Source: Nakamurella endophytica
Lineage (GTDB): Bacteria > Actinomycetota > Actinomycetes > Mycobacteriales > Nakamurellaceae
Length of the DNA stretch: 64,000 nt
Reading direction: 5' to 3'
NCBI RefSeq assembly: GCF_014646215.1
Contig: NZ_BMNA01000003.1
Coordinates: 434,001-498,000, forward strand
The translations under genes and the position numbers were made by a program. Below the pieces are notes generated by a model. That model did not search any database. It was not told the DNA's origin and worked only from the letters and a program-made list of their open reading frames with translations. Positions 7,198 to 16,341 of this stretch are shown in pieces; the stretch's first letter is position 1, and each line of letters begins with the position of its first letter.

Positions 7198-10044
7198 GTG
7201 ACCGCCACCGCAGCGCCGGCCGGGCGGTCCGCCGAAGCCTCCGCCGGGACGGAGCTGGCCGAGCGGCTGCGGACGGCGCTGGGCGACTCGTCCTGCCGGG
7301 TCACGGGCCGGTCGCTGGACCTGCTGGCCCGGGCCCACGACGCGTCGCACTACCTGCTCCATCCGCAGGCGGTCGCCGTCCCGCAGGACACCGTCCAGGT
7401 GGCGGACGTGCTGCGTGCCTGCTCCGCGCTCGGCGTGCCGCTGACCTTCCGCGGTGGCGGCACGTCGCTGTCCGGACAGGCGCTGTCCGATTCCGTGCTG
7501 GTCGACGCGCGGACCGGGTTCCAGCGGCTGGAGGTGCTCGACGACGGTGCGCGGTTGCGGGTGCAGCCGGGGGTCACCGTGCGGTCGGTGAACGGCCACC
7601 TGGCCCGGCACCGGCGTCGCCTGGGACCGGACCCGGCCAGCGAGGGCGCGTGCACCGTCGGCGGGGTCATCGCCAACAACTCGTCCGGGATGCAGTGCGG
7701 GACGGAGCTGAACACGTACCGGACCCTCGAGTCGATGGTGTTCGCGCTGCCCTCCGGCACGGTTCTGGACTCGGCGGATCCCGCCGCCGGCGCCCGCCTC
7801 GCGGCTGCGGAGCCGGAACTGCACGCCGGGCTGCTCGCCCTACGGGACCGGATCCGGGGCAATTCCGAGTCCGTGGCGACCCTCCGGCGGCTGTTCGCGA
7901 TCAAGAACACCATGGGCTACGGGATGAACGCGTTCCTGGACCACGACGACCCGGTGGAGATCCTGGTCCGGCTGCTCGTCGGCAGCGAGGGCACGCTCGG
8001 ATTCGTCGGCTCCGCGGTGTTCCGGACGGTGCCGGTGCTGCCGCACGCGGCCACCGGCCTCCTGGTCTTCGACGGCCTGCAGGCGGCCTCCGAAGCGGTA
8101 CCGCAGGTCTCGGCCGCAGGTGTGGCCACCGCAGAACTGCTCGACGCGGCGTCCCTGCGGGTGGCGCGACTGGATCCGGCCTGCCCGCAGCAGATCCGCC
8201 GATTGGACACCGACGTGCTGGCGGCGGGCGGGTACGCGGCTCTGCTGGTGGAGCTGCAGGCCTCCGGACCGGACGAGCTCGCCGATCGGCAGGACGCCGC
8301 CCGGCGGGACCTGTCCGGCCTGCGGCTGGCCGCCGCCACGGAGTTGACCTCCGATGCGGCCGAACGGGCCTCGCTCTGGCACACCCGGAAGGGCCTGTAC
8401 AGCGCCGTGGCCGGCGCCCGGCCGTCCGGGACCAGCGCACTGCTGGAGGATGTCGCGGTCCCGGTGGACCGGCTCGGTGCACTCAGCCGCGGCCTGACCG
8501 AGCTGTTCGACGGGCACGGCTACGACAGCTCGGTGATTTTCGGTCACGCCCGCGACGGCAACCTGCACTTCCTGCTCAACGAGCGGTTCGACGAGCCCGC
8601 GTCGATGGCGCGGTACGAGGCGTTCACCACCGAGATGGTGGACCTGGTGCTGGGTCTCGGTGGCACGTTGAAGGCCGAGCACGGGACCGGTCGGATCATG
8701 GCCCCGTTCGTCGAGCGGCAGTACGGTGCCGAGCTCGCCGAGGCGATGCGGCAGGTCAAGCACCTGGTCGACCCGCAGGGTCTGCTCAACCCGGGATCGG
8801 TGCTCACCGACGACCCGCGCGGCTACCTGCAGGATCTGAAGACCACGCCGACGGTCGAGCCGGAGGTGGACCGCTGCGTGGAGTGCGGCTTCTGCGAGCC
8901 GGTGTGCCCGTCCCGGGCGCTGACGACGACGCCGCGGCAACGCATCGTGCTGCGTCGCGAGATGGCCGCCGCGCGCGAGCGTGGCGACACGGACCTGGTG
9001 GCCGAGCTGGAGCGGGACTACGACTACGACGGCGTCCAGACCTGCGCGGTGGACGGCATGTGCCAGACCGCGTGCCCGGTCCTGATCAACACGGGCGACC
9101 TGGTGCGGCGGTTGCGGGCCGACGCGGCCACGCCGACCTCCCGGCGGCTGTGGAAGGCGGCCGCCGGGCACTGGTCGGCGGTGTCCCGGGCCGGGTCGCT
9201 CGGTCTGACCGCGGCCGACAAGCTGCCGCCCGCGGTGCCGGTGACGATCACCAAGGTCGGTCGCCGGTTCGCCGGTCACGACACCGTGCCGCTCTACGAC
9301 CCCGGCCTGCCGCCGGGCGGGCGACGCCGGCGCGAGCTGGACGAGGCTGCGGCGCAGGCGGTGCTGTTCGACGCCTGCGTGGGCAGCATGTTCGGCGGCG
9401 GGGTCGGCGATGCGCTGCGGACGCTGTGCGAGCGGGCCGGGGTGGCGCTGCGGACGCCGGAGCGGCCGAACGGCCTGTGCTGCGGCACCCCGTGGAAGTC
9501 CAAGGGTCAGCTCGACGGCCAGCACAGGATGTCCGCGCTGGTCCGGAACGCGCTCCGGACGGCGACCGACGACGGCCGGCTGCCGGTGGTCGTCGACGCG
9601 AGCTCGTGCGCGCAGGGTCTCGGCCAGCTGGTCACCGGTGCCGGTTACCGGGTGGTGGACGCCCTCGACTTCGTCGCGGACGAGGTGGCGCCGCGGCTGA
9701 CGGTGACCCGCCGGGTCCCCGCGGTGGTGGTGCACCCCACCTGCTCCACCACGGAGCTCGGCAGCACCGCGGCTCTCGTCCGGCTGGCGCAGCTGGTGTC
9801 CGACGACGTCACCGTGCCGGTCGACTGGGGCTGCTGCGCCTTCGCCGGCGACCGCGGCATGCTCCACCCCGAACTCACCGCGTCGGCCACCGGACCGGAA
9901 GCGGCCGAGGTGGCCCGGCTCGCCGCGCGGGGTGTGCGGACCGAGTACGTCTCGGCCAACCGCACCTGCGAGATCGGCATGGAACGAGCGACCGGGCAGC
10001 CGTACCGGCACGTGCTGGAGGTGCTGGAGGAAGCGACGCGGTAG
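7198..10044 (+). CDS. FAD-binding and (Fe-S)-binding D-2-hydroxyacid dehydrogenase (YdiJ/DLD type)
   Basis: Single-chain fusion of a GlcD-like flavin dehydrogenase and a GlcF-like iron-sulfur subunit, about 948 residues. The N-terminal half has the FAD-binding-4 pattern (TFRGGGTSLSGQA; GGVIANNSSGMQCG) and the C-terminal oxidase domain (HARDGNLHF; KAEHGTGRIMAPF). The next part has two 4Fe-4S ligand sets (CVECGFCEPVCPSRAL and CAVDGMCQTACPV). The end has cysteine-rich CCG motifs (LCCGTPWKSKGQ; GCCAFAGDRGM). The family oxidises D-lactate, D-2-hydroxyglutarate or similar acids and passes electrons to the respiratory chain; the exact substrate is not decided here. The GTG at 7198 is preferred over the one at 7192 because the AGGGG ribosome site is better spaced. 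Confidence 0.93.
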   Translation: MTATAAPAGRSAEASAGTELAERLRTALGDSSCRVTGRSLDLLARAHDASHYLLHPQAVAVPQDTVQVADVLRACSALGVPLTFRGGGTSLSGQALSDSVLVDARTGFQRLEVLDDGARLRVQPGVTVRSVNGHLARHRRRLGPDPASEGACTVGGVIANNSSGMQCGTELNTYRTLESMVFALPSGTVLDSADPAAGARLAAAEPELHAGLLALRDRIRGNSESVATLRRLFAIKNTMGYGMNAFLDHDDPVEILVRLLVGSEGTLGFVGSAVFRTVPVLPHAATGLLVFDGLQAASEAVPQVSAAGVATAELLDAASLRVARLDPACPQQIRRLDTDVLAAGGYAALLVELQASGPDELADRQDAARRDLSGLRLAAATELTSDAAERASLWHTRKGLYSAVAGARPSGTSALLEDVAVPVDRLGALSRGLTELFDGHGYDSSVIFGHARDGNLHFLLNERFDEPASMARYEAFTTEMVDLVLGLGGTLKAEHGTGRIMAPFVERQYGAELAEAMRQVKHLVDPQGLLNPGSVLTDDPRGYLQDLKTTPTVEPEVDRCVECGFCEPVCPSRALTTTPRQRIVLRREMAAARERGDTDLVAELERDYDYDGVQTCAVDGMCQTACPVLINTGDLVRRLRADAATPTSRRLWKAAAGHWSAVSRAGSLGLTAADKLPPAVPVTITKVGRRFAGHDTVPLYDPGLPPGGRRRRELDEAAAQAVLFDACVGSMFGGGVGDALRTLCERAGVALRTPERPNGLCCGTPWKSKGQLDGQHRMSALVRNALRTATDDGRLPVVVDASSCAQGLGQLVTGAGYRVVDALDFVADEVAPRLTVTRRVPAVVVHPTCSTTELGSTAALVRLAQLVSDDVTVPVDWGCCAFAGDRGMLHPELTASATGPEAAEVARLAARGVRTEYVSANRTCEIGMERATGQPYRHVLEVLEEATR

Positions 10045-10260
10045 GGGTGGGTGCAGGGCGGCAGCAATCGAAGTGATCCGGGCCTACCGGTGGGCGTCAA
10101 GCCGGTCACGGATCCGGGCGGCTGTCGCTCCACTTGCCGGCCCGCTCACGGCACCGACGGCTCTGCGCCTTCGTCGCACCCGGCTGCGGCTGCCGGCCCG
10201 CGATGACCACCCGCCGGTACTGTGCCGTGCCGCCCGACATCTACGTTTGGCCAGCACGTT

Positions 10261-10491
10261 TCAGGAGAAGATGCTGAAGGTGTCAGGGAAGGCGCCGGTT
10301 CTCTCACGGACAGTGAACACTCGGCCGGCGACGCGTTCGGCCAGCCATTGTTCGTCGGGATTCCTGGTGTAGACGGAGGCGTAGTCCGCCGTCGGCACGA
10401 CGATTTTCGTCGTCTCACCGTCGTCGTCGACCTCATAGGTGAGGTCGTCCCCGTCCCGTTCGATCAGCCGAGCGTGGATCAGGATCGCCAC
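10261..10491 (-). CDS. Small acidic protein, probable immunity partner of the upstream toxin
   Basis: A 76-residue acidic protein beginning MAILIHARLIERDGDDLTYEV, of no family I recognise. It starts with GTG inside the last 13 bases of the toxin gene. It has one of the best ribosome sites in the window (GAGGAGGT, five bases before the start), so it is clearly translated. A tiny gene directly after a large polymorphic toxin and overlapping its end is the usual place for the cognate immunity protein. That role rests on position, not on homology. The 216 bases downstream, up to the stop of the convergent dehydrogenase, hold no gene. Confidence 0.75.
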   Translation of the reverse strand: MAILIHARLIERDGDDLTYEVDDDGETTKIVVPTADYASVYTRNPDEQWLAERVAGRVFTVRERTGAFPDTFSIFS

Positions 10492-11897
10492 GGGTTACCT
10501 CCTCGCCGATGTCTGGATTTGATGATGGCATGCCAGTCGGCAACGCCGTTGGCCCGCGCGTGGGCGTCCACGTAGGTCGACCCAGGATGGTCGCGCAACC
10601 AGGATGATTCGTACAGCTCGTGGTGCAGGAGGACCAGGTCACTGTCAGCCGGACTTCCTGCACGCAGTCGGTACCACGCTTCCGCGATGTCCGGGTCAGC
10701 GTCGAACCGGCCGAGGACCACGGCGCCGTCTCCGTACTCAAGCACGTGTTCGTCCGTGAAGAGATGCCTTTTGATCTGCTCCAGGTCGCCTTCGTCGAGA
10801 CGGTGCCCGTCCGGGAGCACGACAGATCTCGTGTTGGACGCTATGAGCGCGGTGTCCGACGTTGCACGTATCTCGTCGTAGGAGGCCTCCGCCCATCCGG
10901 GAACCTTCGTGGGATCGCCTGGTCGAATGATGCGTCCGCCGGTGATGCGCTCGGCGCCCGTCCACCCTGCAGGCACAGCGCCCCGGGCCGTCCGCCCGAC
11001 CGCTGCCACCTCGCCGGCCTCGCGTCGCAACCCGCGGAGCGCGGCGCCTGCGGTGCGGCCGCCGGGGACCACGCCGACCGCGTCGAGGGCGATCTCGGTC
11101 CACGAGCCCTCGCCCGTGGTGATCTTGACGGTGGCGTCCACCGCGACGGCGACGCCGCCGGCGGCGACAGCGACGGCGGCCATGCCGGGGACGAACGACA
11201 GCATGGCCGCGACGGAGGCGACCTCCTTGAGCACCGACGAGATCTCCAGCAGCGCGTCGGCGTGGTCGCCGACCCACGAGGTGATCGACCGGCCGACCCG
11301 GGTCCAGAACCCCGGCGGATCGGCGAAGCGTGACGCCCGGGCCCGCTCCACCGCGTCGACGCAGCGCTGGACCGCCGCATCGTGCTCGGCCCGCAGCGCG
11401 GTCACCGCGTCGACGGTCTCCTGTAACGCGCGATGCGCCCGGTCCAAGGCCTGCTCGGCCACCGGCGTCGATGATCGGTAGCCGTCGTCCGCGGGCACCC
11501 GCGTCCCGGCCGGCTGGGACGCCGCGGCCTCGGCGTGCGCCCGGTCGGCCGCCCTTCCCGCCGCGACGTCGTCCTGCGCGCATCGCACGGACGCCTCGCG
11601 GTCGCCGGCCTGCGCGGACAGCGTCGTCAGGCGTCGCTGCACCGACTCGAGGTCGTCGGCGTACGTGGTGAGGACCCCGCCGACGAGGTGCCAGGCGTCC
11701 GAGGTGGCGACCAGGCACGGCGGCAGGTCCCCCGACATGCGCTGCGCGTACAGCTCGGCCTCGTCGCCGACGAACTCGCCGGCGTCGAGCGACCGGATGC
11801 GCCCCGCCGCCGACCCGCAGGTATCCCCGAAGCGCACCCATGCCCGCGCCGAGTCCCGGATGGCGGGCGGGTCACCGCCCAACGCCGCCGTCACCAT
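10479..11897 (-). CDS. Polymorphic toxin with WXG-like N-terminus and unassigned C-terminal domain
   Basis: 472 residues. The first 110 or so are helical and resemble the WXG100-like leader of type VII-secreted toxins. A long Ala/Glu coiled region follows to about residue 190. A hydrophobic block comes next (around VASVAAMLSFVPGMAAVAVA, residues 215-275, ending in GSWTEIALDAVGVVPGG), a layout common in actinobacterial polymorphic toxins. The last 130 residues form the probable toxin domain, ending in LLHHELYESSWL (His-Glu pair near residue 426) and VDAHARANGVADW. I cannot name this domain; the HHELxE...AHxxA pattern recalls toxin tips of phage and LXG proteins. ATG 11897 follows GGAGGTGGG. 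No secretion apparatus is encoded in the window. Confidence 0.82.
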   Translation of the reverse strand: MVTAALGGDPPAIRDSARAWVRFGDTCGSAAGRIRSLDAGEFVGDEAELYAQRMSGDLPPCLVATSDAWHLVGGVLTTYADDLESVQRRLTTLSAQAGDREASVRCAQDDVAAGRAADRAHAEAAASQPAGTRVPADDGYRSSTPVAEQALDRAHRALQETVDAVTALRAEHDAAVQRCVDAVERARASRFADPPGFWTRVGRSITSWVGDHADALLEISSVLKEVASVAAMLSFVPGMAAVAVAAGGVAVAVDATVKITTGEGSWTEIALDAVGVVPGGRTAGAALRGLRREAGEVAAVGRTARGAVPAGWTGAERITGGRIIRPGDPTKVPGWAEASYDEIRATSDTALIASNTRSVVLPDGHRLDEGDLEQIKRHLFTDEHVLEYGDGAVVLGRFDADPDIAEAWYRLRAGSPADSDLVLLHHELYESSWLRDHPGSTYVDAHARANGVADWHAIIKSRHRRGGNPWRS

Positions 11898-12096
11898 CCC
11901 ACCTCCCGGCGTCCGTCCGCGGGGACCCGCGGTCGGAGCAGGACGGTAGGGACGGTCGGGTCCGCGAGGCCGTGGTTGTCCACATGCCGCTGGTGGCGGG
12001 CACGACAACACCCGTGGCGTCCGACGTTTCGGCGCCGCGGTATCGGTGCGGTGTCGCGCCCGCCGTGAGCGTTTCGGGCGCCGGAGGACAAGCCGT

Positions 12097-12125
12097 TGTC
12101 GGACCGACACGTTACGTTCACCCCG
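12097..12125 (+). promoter_or_regulatory. Palindrome and PHO-box-like element upstream of the nuclease gene
   Basis: A perfect 13-base palindrome (TGTCGGACCGACA, 12097-12109) is followed at 12116-12126 by GTTCACCCCGC. The latter resembles one 11-base unit of the actinobacterial PhoP box. Only one good unit is seen, so phosphate control of the extracellular nuclease is a suggestion only. Confidence 0.3.
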
Positions 12126-12174
12126 CGCGCCCACCATGCGTGGACCGCACACCGTTCCAACGGGGAGGAACACC

Positions 12175-14586
12175 GTGATCCGTCGCTCCACACGCCTGCG
12201 CACCGTCGCCGCCGGGGCGGCGGTCGCCCTCGCCGGCACCGTCGCCGCGGCCCTGCCCGCCGCGGCAGTTCCCTCGAACGGTCTCGTGATCGACGAGGTC
12301 TACGGTGGCGGCGGGAACAGCGGTGCCAGCTACACCCGCGACTTCGTGGAGCTGCAGAACCGCGGGACGGAGCCGGTCGACCTCACCGGCTGGTCCATCC
12401 AGTACCACTCGGGTTCCGCGACCGGGAGCTGGCAGGTCACCCCGCTGACCGGGACCGTCGCTCCCGGCGGCTACCTCGTCGTGGCCGAGGCTCAGGGCGC
12501 CGGCGGGACGACCGAGGTGCCTGCCCAGGTCACCGGCAGCATCGCGATGAGCGCCTCCTCCGGGACGGTCGCCCTGGTCGCCGCCACGACCCCACTGACC
12601 TGCACCGATTCCGCCTCCTGCGTCACCGCGAGCACGGACCTGGTCGGGTACGGCAGTGCAGCGATCGCCGAGGGCACGCCGGTCGGTGGCGCGTCGAACA
12701 CCCAGTCGGTCGGCCGCGGCACCGCACCGGACACCGACGTCAACGCCACGGACCTGGCGGCCGGCGCTCCGACGCCCGGCGCCGTGAACGCCGGATCCAC
12801 CCCGCCACCGACGCCACCCGAGCCCGGACCCGTCCGCATCCACGATCTCCAAGGCCCCGGGTTCCGGTCGCCGCTGGTCGGGCAGGCCGTCACCGACGTG
12901 CCCGGCGTGGTGACCGCCGTCCGCGCAACCGGGTCCAGTCGCGGCTTCTTCCTCCAGGACCCGACGCCGGACGCCGACCCCGCGACCAGCGAGGGAGTGT
13001 TCGTCTACACCAGCGCACCGGCGGTGTCCGTCGGCGACTCCGTTCTGGTCAGCGGCCGGATCAGCGAGTACTACCCGGACGCCGCGCCGGCCGACGCCCA
13101 GACGCTGTCGGTCACTGAGATCACCGGCCCGACCGTCACGGTGCTCGCGCACGGCGCCGCACTGCCGGCTCCGGAGGTCGTGACACCGACCACCGTTCCG
13201 GACGTGTACGCGCCGGACCTCGGTGGCGGCAACCTCGAGGACACCCCCGTCACGCCCAGCCGGTCGGCCCTGGACTTCTGGGAATCGCGCGAAGGCATGC
13301 GGGTCCAGGTCGACGACGCCCGAGTGGTCGGGCCGTCCAACCAGTACGGCGAGCAGTGGATCACCACCAAGCCGGCGCAGAAGCCTTCGTACCGGGGCGG
13401 AACGCTGCTCACCGGCGAGAACGCCACCCCGTCGGGCCGGATCCAGCTGGTGCCGCTCGTCGACGGCCCCGACGTCGCGGTCGGCGACGTGTACGCCGGC
13501 GCCACGGTCGGACCGGTGGACTACTCGCAGTACGGCGGCTACCTGATCGCCGCGACCCAGCTCGGCGCCGTCGTCCGCGGGGGCCTCGTGCCGACCGTGG
13601 TGCGCGCCGCGTCCGCGCGGGAGCTGACGGTGGCCACCTACAACGTCGAGAACCTCGACCCCACCGACCCGCCGGCCAAGTTCGCCGCCCTGGCGCGGGG
13701 GATCGTGGTCAACCTGGCCGCGCCGGACATCGTCGCGCTGGAGGAGGTGCAGGACGACGACGGTGCCGCCGACGACGGGGTGGTCACCGCGGGGAAGACG
13801 CTCACCGCACTGACGGACGCCGTGGTCGCCGCCGGAGGCCCCCGCTACAGCTGGCGGGAGATCGACCCGGTGGACGACCAGGACGGCGGGGAGCCCGGCG
13901 GCAACATCCGCACCGTGTTCCTGTTCGACCCGCACCGGGTGTCGTTCGTCGACCGCGGCGCCGCCGGCGTCGACCGGTCCACGACCGCCACGCAGGTCGC
14001 CGGATCCGCCGGCCGGCCGGCACTGACCCTCTCACCCGGCCGCATCGACCCGACGAACGCCGCGTGGAGCTCCAGCCGCAAGCCCTTGGTCGGGGAGTTC
14101 CGGTTCGGTGGGAGGACGGTCTTCGTCGTCGCCAACCACTGGAACTCCAAGGGCGGGGACGGCAACGCCGACGGCCGCTTCCAGTTCCCGGTCCGGTCCT
14201 CCGAGACCCAGCGGCAGCAGCAGGCAGCGCTCGTGCACGCCTTCGTCGTCGCGATACTGAAGAAGAACCCGTTGGCGCAGACCGTGGTGCTGGGCGACCT
14301 CAACGACTTCCAGTTCAGCCCGGCGCTGTCGGTGCTGCGGACCGGCCGTGCCGACGGCCGCGGCGTCCCGGTGCTGGTCGACATGATCCAGACGCTGCCT
14401 GCGAACCAGCGGTACACCTATGTCTACAACGGGGTCTCCCAGGTGCTGGACCACATCCTGCTGACACCCGGGACGTTCCTGCAGGGCCGCGTCGGCTACC
14501 AGGTCGCCCACATCAACAGCGAGTTCCCGGATCAGACCAGCGACCACGACCCGCAGGTGGTGAGTCTGTTCGGCGCCTTCCGGTAA
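12175..14586 (+). CDS. Secreted lamin-tail-domain endonuclease/exonuclease/phosphatase-family nuclease
   Basis: 803-residue exported protein resembling ExeM/NucH-type extracellular nucleases. GTG 12175 has a strong ribosome site (GGGGAGGAA) and opens a signal peptide (RRSTRLRT, hydrophobic core, cleavage near PAAA-VPS). Mature residues about 35-150 form a lamin-tail domain (VIDEVYGGGGNSG; DFVELQNRG; LTGWSIQYHS). A Pro-rich linker follows, then an OB-like middle (GFFLQDPTPDADPATSEGVFVYT). From about residue 483 an EEP nuclease domain runs to the end, with LTVATYNVENLDP, IVALEEVQDDDGA, VVANHWNSKGGDG, VVLGDLNDF and TSDHDPQVVSLF. These carry the expected metal and catalytic Asn/Glu/Asp/His. It probably degrades extracellular DNA for nutrient use. 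The gene stands alone between divergent and convergent neighbours. Confidence 0.92.
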   Translation: MIRRSTRLRTVAAGAAVALAGTVAAALPAAAVPSNGLVIDEVYGGGGNSGASYTRDFVELQNRGTEPVDLTGWSIQYHSGSATGSWQVTPLTGTVAPGGYLVVAEAQGAGGTTEVPAQVTGSIAMSASSGTVALVAATTPLTCTDSASCVTASTDLVGYGSAAIAEGTPVGGASNTQSVGRGTAPDTDVNATDLAAGAPTPGAVNAGSTPPPTPPEPGPVRIHDLQGPGFRSPLVGQAVTDVPGVVTAVRATGSSRGFFLQDPTPDADPATSEGVFVYTSAPAVSVGDSVLVSGRISEYYPDAAPADAQTLSVTEITGPTVTVLAHGAALPAPEVVTPTTVPDVYAPDLGGGNLEDTPVTPSRSALDFWESREGMRVQVDDARVVGPSNQYGEQWITTKPAQKPSYRGGTLLTGENATPSGRIQLVPLVDGPDVAVGDVYAGATVGPVDYSQYGGYLIAATQLGAVVRGGLVPTVVRAASARELTVATYNVENLDPTDPPAKFAALARGIVVNLAAPDIVALEEVQDDDGAADDGVVTAGKTLTALTDAVVAAGGPRYSWREIDPVDDQDGGEPGGNIRTVFLFDPHRVSFVDRGAAGVDRSTTATQVAGSAGRPALTLSPGRIDPTNAAWSSSRKPLVGEFRFGGRTVFVVANHWNSKGGDGNADGRFQFPVRSSETQRQQQAALVHAFVVAILKKNPLAQTVVLGDLNDFQFSPALSVLRTGRADGRGVPVLVDMIQTLPANQRYTYVYNGVSQVLDHILLTPGTFLQGRVGYQVAHINSEFPDQTSDHDPQVVSLFGAFR

Positions 14587-14619
14587 GCGCACCCGACCCG
14601 ACGCCACGGCTGTGAGAGT

Positions 14620-15543
14620 TCACACCGGCGCGCCCACCGAGACGCCGGTGAGCCGCTCCGCCTCGACCCACAGTCGCCGCCCGAGGGCGGGGTCCGCGGC
14701 CCGTCGCGGGATCCGGGCCACAGCCGTCGGCCCGACCAACCCCCACTGGCCGCCCGGTCCGTAGTACCCGGCCGGGGCCGCGTCCGGGCTGGTCGCGGCG
14801 AACAGCAACGGTTCCGCTCCCTGTTCCACGCCCTGCGTCGGCAGGAAACGCAGGGCGTGGAGCACCGAGCGTTTCGGCCGATCGCGCCCCAGGCTCGCGC
14901 CCGCGGTCTGCAGGTTGGTCAGGGTGTACCCCGGGTGCGCCGCCGCGCTGAGTAGGTTCCAGTCCCGCTCGGCCGCGACCCGGGCCAGGTGCAACGCCGT
15001 GACGAGGTCGGCCAATTTCGACTGGGCGTAGGACCGCGACGGGCTGTACCGGCGCCGGGTCCACTGGAGATCGTCGAACCGGATCCGAGCGAAGTTCGCC
15101 GTGCCACTGCTCATCGTGACGACCCGCGGGGCAGTTGCGGCCAGCAGGAGCGGGAGCAGCCGGACGGTGAGCGCGAACGGACCCAGGAAGTTGCTGCCGA
15201 ACTGCAGCTCGAAGCCGTCGACGGTCTCGAAACGCCTTGACGGCGCCATCACGCCGGCGTTGTTCACCAACAGGTCGACGGGCTCGCCGTCAGCCAGGAG
15301 TTCGTCGGCGAAGTCCCGGATCGAGTCCAACACGGCCAGGTCGAGGTGGCGGATCTGCACCTCGGCGTCCGGAGCGCTGCGCAGGATCTCGTCCCGGGCG
15401 ACCGCGCCCTTGGCGGGAGTCCGCACGGCCAGGACCACCCGAGCACCGGCGGCGGCCAATCGGCGCGCGGACTCCTTTCCGGTCCCGGAGTTGGCTCCGG
15501 TGACGACGGCGAGCTTTCCGGACTGACGGGGCACTGCGTACAT
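14620..15543 (-). CDS. SDR-family oxidoreductase (retinol-dehydrogenase-like)
   Basis: Classical-type short-chain dehydrogenase of 307 residues. It shows TGANSGTG (cofactor site, residues 15-22), NNAG, the serine in TMSSGT and YAQSK as catalytic Tyr-Lys. The length and the C-terminal extension ([19 protein letters not shown]) match the WWOX/retinol-dehydrogenase-like group often annotated as light-dependent protochlorophyllide reductase-like; the substrate is unknown. The start has an excellent ribosome site (AAAGGAGG). It is divergently paired with a TetR regulator across 96 bases that hold two palindromes, so it is probably the main target of that regulator. Confidence 0.93.
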   Translation of the reverse strand: MYAVPRQSGKLAVVTGANSGTGKESARRLAAAGARVVLAVRTPAKGAVARDEILRSAPDAEVQIRHLDLAVLDSIRDFADELLADGEPVDLLVNNAGVMAPSRRFETVDGFELQFGSNFLGPFALTVRLLPLLLAATAPRVVTMSSGTANFARIRFDDLQWTRRRYSPSRSYAQSKLADLVTALHLARVAAERDWNLLSAAAHPGYTLTNLQTAGASLGRDRPKRSVLHALRFLPTQGVEQGAEPLLFAATSPDAAPAGYYGPGGQWGLVGPTAVARIPRRAADPALGRRLWVEAERLTGVSVGAPV

Positions 15544-15591
15544 GCGTTCCTCCTTTACGAACCTGCGGTCTCTTATAGCAGGAACGTATCA

Positions 15592-15624
15592 GACCACTGG
15601 TCCCTTCGCAACGGACCGACGGTC
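15592..15624. promoter_or_regulatory. Twin 11-bp palindromes between SDR and TetR genes, candidate TetR operators
   Basis: GACCACTGGTC (15592-15602) and GACCGACGGTC (15614-15624) are both perfect palindromes around one central base and share the form GACCnnnGGTC. Their centres are 22 bases apart, about two helical turns, so they lie on the same face of the DNA. They sit between the divergent starts and could repress both genes. Confidence 0.6.
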
Positions 15625-15639
15625 TGTAGGGTGTGACCG

Positions 15640-16341
15640 ATGACCTCGTTCCAACGCGCCCGCAGCGAGGACCAGCGGGAGCAGCGGAGAGAAGCGATTC
15701 TCGATGCAGCCGCTGCCATGTTGTCCGAGATGTCGGTCAACGATCTGACTCTCAACGAACTGAGTCGACGGGTGGGTCTGGCGAAGTCCAACGTCCTGCG
15801 GTACTTCGTGTCGCGTGAGGCCGTCCTGCTGGAACTCCTGCACCGTGCCTATCGCGACTGGGTCGCTGATCTGGCTCAGACACTTCCATCGGCCGTCGGT
15901 TCGGGACCGCTGGAGGTGCGGGTCGACCGGACCGCCGCTGTCCTGACCAGCTCCGTCGCCGGACGGCCCGTCCTGTGCGACCTGTGGAGCGCGCAGACCG
16001 GGGTGCTCGAGCGCAACATCTCGGCGGACGTGGCCGCGCGGTTCAAGCGATCCGCGCTCGACGACACCTCCGCGTTCGGCCGGGAGATCGTCCGGGTCGT
16101 CCCGGAACTCGGGGAGCAGGACGGCCTTCGGTTCGCCGCGGCCGCGGCCATGATCTTCGGTGCGGCCTGGACGCACGGGCGCCCGTCCCCGGCCATGCAG
16201 GCCGCGTACGACGCCGATCCCGCGCTCGCCGTGTTGAGCATCGGCTTCACCGACACCGCGCGCCAGCTGCTCGAGGTCCTGCTCAGCGGACTGCTGGCTC
16301 GTTCGGCGACGCAGGTCGGCGGACGTGCAGCTGGTGCGTGA
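15640..16341 (+). CDS. TetR/AcrR-family transcriptional regulator
   Basis: 233 residues. The N-terminal helix-turn-helix is clear: REAILDAAAAMLSEMSVNDLTLNELSRRVGLAKSNVLRYFVSREAVLLELL, roughly residues 17-67, with the TetR signature R-V-G-L-A-K-S-N-V-L-R-Y-F. The rest is a ligand-binding helical domain ending LEVLLSGLLARSA. The family represses its own and neighbouring promoters until a small ligand binds. The divergent SDR and the twin palindromes suggest local control. Its 3' end overlaps the convergent PrsW gene by 59 bases. Confidence 0.93.
   Translation: MTSFQRARSEDQREQRREAILDAAAAMLSEMSVNDLTLNELSRRVGLAKSNVLRYFVSREAVLLELLHRAYRDWVADLAQTLPSAVGSGPLEVRVDRTAAVLTSSVAGRPVLCDLWSAQTGVLERNISADVAARFKRSALDDTSAFGREIVRVVPELGEQDGLRFAAAAAMIFGAAWTHGRPSPAMQAAYDADPALAVLSIGFTDTARQLLEVLLSGLLARSATQVGGRAAGA

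Noticed and set aside
6711..7304. 197-codon open frame in the divergent gap before the dehydrogenase
   Set aside because: Proline/arginine/serine-rich, overlaps the dehydrogenase start and both promoters, no recognisable family.
7840..10011. Long open frame antisense to the D-2-hydroxyacid dehydrogenase
   Set aside because: Low-complexity translation, no ribosome site, and the opposite strand has a full conserved enzyme.
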